A DNA stretch of 64,000 nt. Source: Bin5 sp965218625. Its GTDB lineage: Bacteria; Chloroflexota; Anaerolineae; Caldilineales; Caldilineaceae. Both the position numbers and the translations under genes were made by a program. Below are positions 23,879-32,129 of the stretch, in pieces; the stretch's first letter is position 1; each line of letters begins with the position of its first letter. The notes beneath the pieces are model-generated. The model was not told the DNA's origin and made no database searches. It saw only the letters and a program-made list of their open reading frames with translations. The stretch spans positions 310,001 to 374,000 of the forward strand of contig CBDCLG010000020.1 of assembly GCA_965218625.1 (NCBI GenBank). The letters run 5' to 3'.

Positions 23879-24457
23879 ATGAGCCAGGAACGCAAGAAAG
23901 AACAGCTGAAGATGGTCTGGCCTGCCGAGCTGCTCAACTCGCCGCCCGCCGTCCACGTCCCCATCGGCTACACCCTGCGCACCTACCGGCCCGGCGACGA
24001 AGAGGGCTTCTACTATGTCATGGACTTGGCCGGCTTCACCGGCTGGAACATCGAGGTCCTCCGCCCCTGGTTCTGCCACATCCTGCCCGACGGCTGGTTC
24101 CTCATCCTCCACCGCGCCACCGATACCATCGTCGCCAGCGCCATGGCCACCCACAGGCCGCAGGAGATCCACCCCTTCGCCGGCGAGCTCGGCTGGGTCG
24201 CCGGCCATCCCGAACACGCCGGCAAAGGCCTCGGCATGGCCGTCTGCGCCTCCGTCGTCCGCCGCTTGCTCGAAAACCGTTACACCAACATCTACCTCAA
24301 CACCGACGACTGGCGCCTGCCCGCCCTCAGCATCTACCTCCGACTCGGCTGGGTCCCCCTCCTCTACCTGCCCGACATGGAGGAACGCTGGCGCAACGTC
24401 TGCGCCACGCTCGACTGGCCCTTCGCGCCCGAAAATTGGCCCGCGAGCCAGCTGTAG
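23879..24457 (+). CDS. GNAT family N-acetyltransferase
   Basis: 192 residues with the GNAT core: YTLRTYRPGDEEGFYYVMD at the start of the domain, and the acetyl-CoA loop in LGWVAGHPEHAGKGLGMAV (motif A, Q/GxxGxG-like). NIYLNTDDWRLPALSIYLRL (motif B) and GWVPLL follow. It follows the second oxidoreductase closely, so it may modify an amino sugar or pathway intermediate, though GNAT substrates cannot be predicted from this sequence. Confidence 0.85.
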   Translation: MSQERKKEQLKMVWPAELLNSPPAVHVPIGYTLRTYRPGDEEGFYYVMDLAGFTGWNIEVLRPWFCHILPDGWFLILHRATDTIVASAMATHRPQEIHPFAGELGWVAGHPEHAGKGLGMAVCASVVRRLLENRYTNIYLNTDDWRLPALSIYLRLGWVPLLYLPDMEERWRNVCATLDWPFAPENWPASQL

Positions 24458-24507
24458 TTAGTCCAAACGAGGAAAAGTGCAACAAAGTGACCAAGAGACC
24501 GTATACG

Positions 24508-24720
24508 ATGACCAAATGCCTCAATCCAAACAGTGTCGATCTGCTCGAGCGAGGAATTGGCGAGCCTATTGCAGCCGAGCTACGAACGTGCTTTGCAACG
24601 TTCGCTGAAGACTGGGACGCGCCCGAAATGGACGTCTATGACACCGAGTTCGCAAACAATCGGATGGAGTCCGGGAATCAGGCAGCGTCAACCAATGCAA
24701 CCAGCCCGGATTACGGGTAG
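24508..24720 (+). CDS. Small hypothetical protein, possibly a decayed antitoxin-like ORF
   Basis: 70 codons, with ATG 24508 downstream of an A-rich stretch. The middle reads FATFAEDWDAPEMDVYD, a pattern seen in small uncharacterised proteins next to nuclease toxins, but the last 20 residues look out of register. It ends 28 bp before the nucleotidyltransferase gene. Weak support; it may not be a functional gene. Confidence 0.3.
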   Translation: MTKCLNPNSVDLLERGIGEPIAAELRTCFATFAEDWDAPEMDVYDTEFANNRMESGNQAASTNATSPDYG

Positions 24721-24748
24721 AATTGTTGAAACCATTTCATCACGAACC

Positions 24749-25045
24749 ATGAAGACCGTAGAAGAGATTCGCACGATCCTGCGTGCGCATCAACCCGAAC
24801 TGAAGAAGAGCTACAACGTGGAGGAGATCGCCCTGTTCGGCTCTTACGCACGCGGCGACCAGACCGACGACAGCGACCTCGACATCCTGGTTACGCTGAA
24901 CGCACCCTTGGGCTGGGAGTTCGTCGATCTCTGCGACTATCTGGCCGAACTGCTGGAAACCAAGGTGGATGTGTTGACAAAAGGGGCTGTGGACCAAAAG
25001 CCTTTGCTTCGCCAACTGATAGAGAAGGATTTGGTCCGTGTCTGA
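24749..25045 (+). CDS. MNT-type minimal nucleotidyltransferase (MntA-like antitoxin)
   Basis: 98 residues with the nucleotidyltransferase signature ALFGSYARGDQTDDSDLDIL (GS-x10-D-x-D), the third acidic residue in KVDVLT and a C-terminal LIEKDLVRV. MntA proteins normally sit beside a HEPN-domain HepT (DUF86) ribonuclease toxin and AMPylate it. Here no HepT is present: the next 225 bp are a MITE copy and then an unrelated GNAT gene. ATG 24749 is chosen because the family starts there; a longer frame to 24533 is unsupported. Confidence 0.8.
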   Translation: MKTVEEIRTILRAHQPELKKSYNVEEIALFGSYARGDQTDDSDLDILVTLNAPLGWEFVDLCDYLAELLETKVDVLTKGAVDQKPLLRQLIEKDLVRV

Positions 25046-25082
25046 ACGAATTGCCAGCCAATAGCCCGTTACAAGCAGAGAG

Positions 25083-25270
25083 TTTAGGGCTCGTTGACAT
25101 TTGTCGGAACTTTGATTCAGCTGATTTATCTGATGGACTTGATTAACGGCGCTGGCTCCCGAAACGGGCTTTGTTCAAGAGAATCAGGTGAATCAGAGTC
25201 CAAACTGTTCTCAAACCTTCTGTAGATGTCGCCTCTTTGAATGGTTTTCTGAAACGTCAACGGAGCCTAG
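25083..25270. mobile_element. MITE-like element, copy 3
   Basis: Left end GGGCTCGTTGACATTTGTC, right end (reverse complement) CTAGGCTCCGTTGACGTTTC. Body nearly identical to copy 1. It lies directly after the orphan mntA gene, where hepT would be expected. Confidence 0.75.
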
Positions 25271-25298
25271 TGAATAAGCGGCCGCGACACCGACTAAA

Positions 25299-25793
25299 AT
25301 GATTACAGTGCAGCCGGCCAAAGTAGACGAAATACAGCAGATTAAACAGCTCATGAGAGAGACCTGGATCGACACCTACCAGACCTTCATACCGGTGGAG
25401 GTCATCTACAAGATCACCACGCTCTGGCACAAGCCCGAAACGCTCGCCGCCGAAATCGAGAACGAAAATGTCTGCTTCGCCGTAGCCAAAGACGAAAACA
25501 ATGCCATCCTGGGCCTGCTGACTGCCGCCCGCAGCAGCGACGACATCGTATACATCGGCCGGCTCTACGTCCTGCCCGCCCACCAGCGCCAGGGCATCGG
25601 CGTCAAGCTGCTTGAAGCCTGCATCGCCGCCTTCCCCGGCGCCCGCCAACTCCGCCTCGACGTCGAAGCCGAAAACAGCAATGGCCTCGCCTTCTACCAC
25701 AAACAGGGTTTCACGGAGCTCGGCCGCAAACAGGCAACCATCGAAGACATAACGCTCACCGTCATCGAAGTGGAACTGCAACTGCCAGGATAG
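25299..25793 (+). CDS. GNAT family N-acetyltransferase (RimI-like)
   Basis: 164 residues with a typical GNAT layout: ITVQPAKVDEIQQIKQLMRE start, VYIGRLYVLPAHQRQGIGVK (acetyl-CoA loop), then LRLDVEAENSNGLAFYHKQG and F.ELGR. It starts 29 bp after MITE copy 3 and precedes the PhyH-Gfo/Idh cluster. The ribosome site is weak. It probably acetylates a small amine or a protein N-terminus. Confidence 0.85.
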   Translation: MITVQPAKVDEIQQIKQLMRETWIDTYQTFIPVEVIYKITTLWHKPETLAAEIENENVCFAVAKDENNAILGLLTAARSSDDIVYIGRLYVLPAHQRQGIGVKLLEACIAAFPGARQLRLDVEAENSNGLAFYHKQGFTELGRKQATIEDITLTVIEVELQLPG

Positions 25794-25864
25794 CGCTTAC
25801 CCCGGAACTCTCCCGTTTGTAGCCGGAAGCGTCCGGCCACAGTTTCAGAAAGAAGGAACATACC

Positions 25865-26695
25865 ATGCTCACCCAACAGCAAATCAACGCCTACCACGAC
25901 GACGGCTACCTCATCGTCAAATCGCTCTTCGACGCCGAAGAGGTCGAGCTCCTGCGCCGTACCGCCATCGCCGACCGCCAGATGGACAGCAAATCATTCG
26001 GCCGCGCCGACGGCGAAGGCGGCACCGTCCGCCTCACCCTCTGGAACCACCCCGGCAGCGGCATCTACGGCATGTACGCCCGCTGCAACCGCGTCGTCAA
26101 CGCCATGGAACAGCTTCTCGGCGGCGAAGTCTACCACTACCACTCCAAGATGATCCTCAAAGACCCCGAAGTCGGCGGCGCCTGGGCCTGGCACCAGGAC
26201 TACGGCTACTGGTACGACAACTACGTCCTCTACCCCCTTATGTCCAGCGTCTCCATCGCCGTTGACCCCGCCACCCGCGAAAACGGCTGCATGCAGGTCC
26301 TCAAAGGCTCCCACCACATGGGCCGCATCACCCACGTCGAGACCGGCCAGCAGGCCGGCGCCGACCTCGAACGCGTGACAGAGGCCGAAAAGCGCCTCCA
26401 GCTCGTCCACTGCCAAGCCGAGCCCGGCGACGCCCTCTTCTTCCACTGCAACATCCTCCACCGCTCCGACCAGAACCGCTCCCAAAAGCCGCGCTGGTCC
26501 CTGATCTGCTGCTACAACGCCGCCCGCAACGACCCCTACCGCGAGGCGCACCACCCCAGCTACACCCCCCTGCACAAGGTGGACGACGGCGCCATCAAAG
26601 AGGTCGGCATGAAGCGCTTCGAAGACGACGAAAACGACGTCGCCTTCCTCGACCCCGACGTAGTTCCCACCGCCCAGACCGACCAAAGGGGATGA
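25865..26695 (+). CDS. Phytanoyl-CoA dioxygenase (PhyH) family protein 1
   Basis: 276 residues of a PhyH-type Fe(II)/2-oxoglutarate dioxygenase. The iron triad is intact: His110 and Asp112 in AWHQDYGYWYDN, distal His199 in NILHRSDQN, with the 2-oxoglutarate-binding Arg in RSQKPRWSL. ENGCMQVLKGSHHMGRI is the usual strand after the first ligands. It would hydroxylate a small substrate rather than necessarily phytanoyl-CoA. AAAGAAGGAACATACC precedes ATG. It is followed after seven bases by a Gfo/Idh gene, forming an operon. Confidence 0.9.
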   Translation: MLTQQQINAYHDDGYLIVKSLFDAEEVELLRRTAIADRQMDSKSFGRADGEGGTVRLTLWNHPGSGIYGMYARCNRVVNAMEQLLGGEVYHYHSKMILKDPEVGGAWAWHQDYGYWYDNYVLYPLMSSVSIAVDPATRENGCMQVLKGSHHMGRITHVETGQQAGADLERVTEAEKRLQLVHCQAEPGDALFFHCNILHRSDQNRSQKPRWSLICCYNAARNDPYREAHHPSYTPLHKVDDGAIKEVGMKRFEDDENDVAFLDPDVVPTAQTDQRG

Positions 26696-26702
26696 CCCGG
26701 AC

Positions 26703-27734
26703 ATGACCAAATACAGGTTTCTGATCAGCGGCGGCGGCAGCGCCGGAAGCAGCGTGGCACAGGTCGCCGCCGGCAGCGGCCGCGGCGAAATCGCCGCCGT
26801 TGTCGACCCCCAGCAGGCCCAGCTCGACCGGATGAAAGAGCTCTACCCCCACACCGCCACCGGCTGCGACTACGCCGCACTGCTGCGCGAGACCCAGCCC
26901 GACGTCGCCGTCCTCGCCGGGCCCGACCACCTGCACGCCGATCAAACCGTGATGGCGCTCGAGCAGGGCTGCCACGCCCTCGTCGAAAAGCCGCTCGCAA
27001 CCACCGTCGCCGACTGCCAGCGCATTCTCGACGCCGAAGCCCAAAGCGGCGCCCACGTCATGACCGACCAGACCATGCGCTACATGCACCCCTGGCACCA
27101 GATGGCGCAGATGGCCAAGTCCGGTCAGATTGGCGACATCTTCTTCCTCCAGGGCGACTACATCCACGATATGTGGAGCCACTACGCCCCAGAAGGCGAG
27201 CACCACACGCCCTGGCGCATCGACAAGCAGAACCCGCAGAACATCCTGCTCGGGGGCGGCTGCCACCCACTCGATCTGATCCTGTGGACCGCCGAATCGC
27301 CCGTCACCGAGGTCAGCGCCTACAGCAACAAGCTCAGCATCCCCGTCTTCCCCGACGACGACTGCTACATCGTCATCCTCCAGTTCAAGAGCGGCGCCAT
27401 CGGCAAGGTCTTCGTCACCAGCGGCTGCTCCGGCCACGGCATGGGCGAGGGCATGGGCGGCGGCTTTCTCGCCGTCTACGGCACCGAGGGCACCCTCTGG
27501 AAAGGCAAGCTCTACCGCCGCGACCACGACCCCGTCCCCGTCGAAGAGCCCGCCGCCGACGCCGTAGTCGGCGGCCACGGCTGGGGACGCTCGGTCGTCG
27601 ACTTCCTCGACCTGCTCGACGGCAAGATCGACAACCCCATCCCCGCGTCGCGCGGCGCAAACATCGTCTCGGTCTGCGCCGCCGCACTCGAATCGATCCG
27701 CACCAGGCGGCCCCAGTCGCCCCACTGGTTCTGA
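26703..27734 (+). CDS. Gfo/Idh/MocA family oxidoreductase 3
   Basis: 343 residues. Rossmann start RFLISGGGSAGSSVAQVAAG, Lys in HALVEKPLATTV, substrate domain with DYIHDMWSHYAPEGEHHTPW and GGGCHPLDLILW. Sits between two PhyH genes with 7- and 24-bp gaps, so the three probably share a transcript. NAD(P)-dependent dehydrogenase of a sugar or polyol is the likely role. Confidence 0.9.
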   Translation: MTKYRFLISGGGSAGSSVAQVAAGSGRGEIAAVVDPQQAQLDRMKELYPHTATGCDYAALLRETQPDVAVLAGPDHLHADQTVMALEQGCHALVEKPLATTVADCQRILDAEAQSGAHVMTDQTMRYMHPWHQMAQMAKSGQIGDIFFLQGDYIHDMWSHYAPEGEHHTPWRIDKQNPQNILLGGGCHPLDLILWTAESPVTEVSAYSNKLSIPVFPDDDCYIVILQFKSGAIGKVFVTSGCSGHGMGEGMGGGFLAVYGTEGTLWKGKLYRRDHDPVPVEEPAADAVVGGHGWGRSVVDFLDLLDGKIDNPIPASRGANIVSVCAAALESIRTRRPQSPHWF

Positions 27735-27758
27735 ATCCCGCCTCCCTGGAGGAAATTG

Positions 27759-28541
27759 ATGCTGTCGCGTGAACAGTTGCAACAGTTTGCCGACCATGGC
27801 TGGGTGCTCGAAGAGAATGTGCTCAGCCCCGAACAGGTTGGGGCCTATAAGGCCGCGCTCGACCGGCAGTCACACTACACCCGCCCCGTCGCCCACAACG
27901 ATGACGACGAGATCCTACACATCGACTGCATGGTGAACGGCGACCCGCTCTTCCGCGACTGGATCATGGTCCCGCAGGTGCTGGAGGCCAACCGCCAGCT
28001 CATGGGCGCCGAAATCAAGTACGAGACCTGCCACGCCATGATCAAACGGCCGCACCCGCAGCGCCATACCGACCGCGACGCCCTGCGCGACCCCGAAAAG
28101 ATGGGCTGGCACAGGGGCATGAGACCGAAATGGGGCACCTTCGCCGACGACAGCGATCCCGAGCTCGTCAACTGCCTCTTTCTCAACAACATCACCTACC
28201 TGACCGACGTAGAGCCCGGCGACGGCGGCACCATGATCCTGGACGGCTCGCACCGGCTCGAAGGGACCTACGAGACGTTGAAGGAGCGCTGCCCGATCGT
28301 CGAATCGACCGCGCCGGCCGGCAGCATCCTGCACTTCACCGAGACGCTGCTCCACGCCGGCGTACCCATTCTGAGCGAAAACGTGCGCTACACAATGTTT
28401 TACGGTTTCACGCCCAACTGGTTTGTCAACTGGCCCGGCACCGAAGTCCCCGACTATATCCTGAAAACGGTCAGAGACGATGAGCTGCGCGGCATCCTCG
28501 GCGGAAATTCGGGCTACTCCGGCCAGTATCCGACGATTTGA
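27759..28541 (+). CDS. PhyH family protein 2 with His-x-Gly in place of His-x-Asp
   Basis: 260 residues. The fold is clearly PhyH-like (GDGGTMILDGSHRLEGTYE, distal His199 in LLHAGVPILSENVRY, C-terminal Arg), but the first metal motif reads GWHRGMRP: His118-Arg119-Gly120, without the Asp ligand. In Fe(II)/2-oxoglutarate halogenases, Ala or Gly at this place opens a site for halide, so a halogenase-like or altered activity is possible; loss of activity is an alternative. CTGGAGGAAATTG precedes ATG 27759. Upstream neighbours are a PhyH gene with an intact triad and a Gfo/Idh gene. Confidence 0.85.
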   Translation: MLSREQLQQFADHGWVLEENVLSPEQVGAYKAALDRQSHYTRPVAHNDDDEILHIDCMVNGDPLFRDWIMVPQVLEANRQLMGAEIKYETCHAMIKRPHPQRHTDRDALRDPEKMGWHRGMRPKWGTFADDSDPELVNCLFLNNITYLTDVEPGDGGTMILDGSHRLEGTYETLKERCPIVESTAPAGSILHFTETLLHAGVPILSENVRYTMFYGFTPNWFVNWPGTEVPDYILKTVRDDELRGILGGNSGYSGQYPTI

Positions 28542-28587
28542 ACCACGGCAGGAAGAAACGCCCAAAGCGGCGCGCGAGGAAAAAACG

Positions 28588-29622
28588 ATGACACAACGCA
28601 ACTTCTCGATGCAGGCCTACTGGCAGCACCAGGTCGAAAGCCACACGCCCAAACTTCACTTTGACCGCCAGGACACGGACTGGAACGAGTGGCACTCCAG
28701 CGCGTACGCCAAGTATATGGAGCTGCTGGGCAGCTTCCCCGACCCGGCGCCGCTCGACGCCGAAGTCGAAAGCAGCGTCGAGGACGACGGCCTCATCCGC
28801 GAGCGGGTCGTCTTCAACGCCGAGCCCTTCATGAGCGTCCCCTGCCAGGTCCTGCGCCGCAAAGAGATGCCCGCCGACGGCAAAAACGCCGCCATCCTCT
28901 GCTCCCACGGCCACGGACCCTTCGGCAAAGACCCCGTCGCCGGCATCCGCTCAACCGACGAAATGGCCGCCAACATCGAACAGCACAACTACGACTACGG
29001 CCGCCAGATGGCCAAGGCCGGCTACCTGACGATTTCGCCCGACCTGCGCGGCTTCGGCGAACGCCGCGACGGCCGCGACCCGTTCCCCGGCCGCGATCCC
29101 TGCAATGTCAACTACATTCGCGGCACCATGCTCGACCGCTGGCCGCTTACACTCAACATCTGGGACATGAAATGCTGCGTCGACTACCTGGAGACCCGCC
29201 CCGAGGTCGACCCTAAACGCATCGGCATGATGGGCCTCTCCCAGGGCGGCACGATGACGACCTTCGCCGCCGCGGCCGAGCCCCGCATCGCGGTTGCCGA
29301 CATCCTCGGCTACGTCAACCCGTGGAAGGCCTTCGCATTCGATCGCGTCAACTTCTGCGGCTCACAGATCGTGCCCGGCATCTACGCCTGGTTCGACACA
29401 GATGATATCGCCGGCCTGATCGCACCCCGCCCGCTAATGCTCGACATGGGCATGTACGACGACTGCTTCTTCATCCACGACATGCTCAAAGGGTATGAAG
29501 GCGTCAAACGCATCTACGAGGCCGCCGGCGTGGGCGACCGCCTGTGGAAGCTCGTCCACCCCAACGGACACGGCTGGGGCGGCCTCGAAGGCACAGTCGA
29601 ATTCTTCAACACTTACCTTTGA
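28588..29622 (+). CDS. Alpha/beta hydrolase (dienelactone hydrolase / acetyl esterase-like)
   Basis: 344 residues. The nucleophile elbow GLSQGG places Ser218; the catalytic His is probably His328 in HPNGHGWGG, and Asp lies in the LMLDMGMYDDCFF region. An AILCSHGHGPFG oxyanion-hole stretch and YLTISPDLRGFGERRDG precede the elbow, as in AXE1/DLH-like esterases. ATG 28588 follows GCGCGAGGAAAAAACG; a longer frame reaching back to 28480 overlaps the PhyH gene and is not supported. It may release an acyl group from a sugar derivative handled by the neighbouring oxidoreductases. Confidence 0.85.
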   Translation: MTQRNFSMQAYWQHQVESHTPKLHFDRQDTDWNEWHSSAYAKYMELLGSFPDPAPLDAEVESSVEDDGLIRERVVFNAEPFMSVPCQVLRRKEMPADGKNAAILCSHGHGPFGKDPVAGIRSTDEMAANIEQHNYDYGRQMAKAGYLTISPDLRGFGERRDGRDPFPGRDPCNVNYIRGTMLDRWPLTLNIWDMKCCVDYLETRPEVDPKRIGMMGLSQGGTMTTFAAAAEPRIAVADILGYVNPWKAFAFDRVNFCGSQIVPGIYAWFDTDDIAGLIAPRPLMLDMGMYDDCFFIHDMLKGYEGVKRIYEAAGVGDRLWKLVHPNGHGWGGLEGTVEFFNTYL

Positions 29623-29688
29623 AATTGTCAAAGGCAACAGGAGTTGTAACAATATCTTATATACTTGCAGACAGGACAGGTTTAGACA

Positions 29689-30804
29689 ATGGCCAGTGAG
29701 ATCAAAGTCGCCTTCTCCGGCGCGCGGCGCGCCGGCTCCTTCTTCAAGGCATTCCAACAGCACCCGGAGACCGAAATCGTCGCGCTGTGCGACCCCCACG
29801 ACGCGACGCTGGCCGAGTCCGGTCGCGCCACCGGCGTGACCCAGCTCTACAAGGTCTTCGAGAGCATGCTCGACGAGGCCCGGCCCGACGCCGTGGTCGT
29901 CTCTTCGCCAATGCAGCACCACGCCCCGCAGGCAATCGCCGCGCTGCAGCGCAACATCCACGTGCTCAGCGAAGTGACCGCCGCCGTCTCAATCGACGAG
30001 TGCCGCTGGCTGACGCAGGCCTGCGCCCGCAGCGACGCCGTCTACATGATGGCCGAGAACTACATCTACACGAAGCCAAACGTGCTGGTGCAGGCGCTCG
30101 TCGAGGCCGGCCTCTTCGGCGAGACCTACTACGCCGAGGGCGAATACCTGCACGAGCTCTCCAGCCTCCACCACATGCCGGATGGCAGCCCGACATGGCG
30201 CTACTACTGGCAGGTCGGCGTCAACGGCAGCACCTATCCCACCCACAGCCTCGGCCCCTGCCTGATGTGGATCAAGGAGCGGCCCGAGCGCATCAGCTGC
30301 GTCGGCACCGGCGTCTGGACCGACCCCGAACACGCCATGGAGGACACCGTCCTGCTCCTCTGCAAAACAGGCAGCGGCAAGCTGATCCGCGTGCGCCTCG
30401 ACATGCTCTCCAAGCGCCCGCACGCCATGACGAACTATACCTTGCAGGGCACCAAGGGCGCCTACGAGAGCGCCCGCCGTCCCGGCGAAGGCAACTGGAT
30501 CTGGTTGGAAGATCTCTGCGAAGACCCCGACGTGTGGCTGCCGCTGGAGGAGTTAGAGGCCGAGTTCATGCCCAAAATCTGGCGCGACCCGCCGCCCGAA
30601 GCGGTCAACGCCGGCCACGGAGGAGGCGACTATTTTGAAGTGATGGATTTCGTCGACGCGGTGCAGGGGCGCAAGCCGCCCCCGATCGACGTTCACGCCG
30701 CGATGGACATGACCCTGCCCGGCTTGGTCAGCCAGGAATCGATCGGTCGCGACGGAGAGTGGCTGCCAGTGCCCAACTCCAGAGTGTGGGTCTCAGGAGC
30801 CTAA
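29689..30804 (+). CDS. Gfo/Idh/MocA-like oxidoreductase 4, lacking the E-K-P lysine
   Basis: 371 residues. The Rossmann domain begins VAFSGARRAGSFFKAFQQHP. At the position of the family catalytic E-K-P motif the sequence reads HVLSEVTAAVS (Glu95-Val-Thr), so the usual Lys is absent. The C-terminal domain has AEGEYLHELSSLHHMPDG, YPTHSLGPCLMW and a C-terminal GGGDYFEVMDFVDAV segment typical of glycosidase- or dehydrogenase-like family members. It closes the cluster that starts at 21433. The start follows a purine-rich CAGGACAGG. The missing Lys suggests altered chemistry or a subfamily with a different proton relay. Confidence 0.8.
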   Translation: MASEIKVAFSGARRAGSFFKAFQQHPETEIVALCDPHDATLAESGRATGVTQLYKVFESMLDEARPDAVVVSSPMQHHAPQAIAALQRNIHVLSEVTAAVSIDECRWLTQACARSDAVYMMAENYIYTKPNVLVQALVEAGLFGETYYAEGEYLHELSSLHHMPDGSPTWRYYWQVGVNGSTYPTHSLGPCLMWIKERPERISCVGTGVWTDPEHAMEDTVLLLCKTGSGKLIRVRLDMLSKRPHAMTNYTLQGTKGAYESARRPGEGNWIWLEDLCEDPDVWLPLEELEAEFMPKIWRDPPPEAVNAGHGGGDYFEVMDFVDAVQGRKPPPIDVHAAMDMTLPGLVSQESIGRDGEWLPVPNSRVWVSGA

Positions 30805-30823
30805 TCTTCAAGCGTACATTGCT

Positions 30824-30843
30824 AGTGATGAGAACTCATTACT
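30824..30843. terminator. Hairpin between convergent genes
   Basis: AGTGATGAG-AA-CTCATTACT, with one G-T wobble, between the plus-strand oxidoreductase and the minus-strand thiolase. It may end both transcripts; no clear U-tract. Confidence 0.35.
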
Positions 30844-30870
30844 GGCCACCGGCCACCGGCTGCTGCCCAC

Positions 30871-32049
<1,179 letters not shown>

Positions 32050-32129
32050 GTCCACTTCTCCTTTGAATTCCTCGTACCGGTCCGAAGGACTGAGCAAAGA
32101 GGAGCGCGAGGCGAATCAACGCTGCAACC

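Noticed and set aside
26595..27797. Minus-strand frame of 400 codons
   Set aside because: Antisense of oxidoreductase 3, which has clear family motifs.
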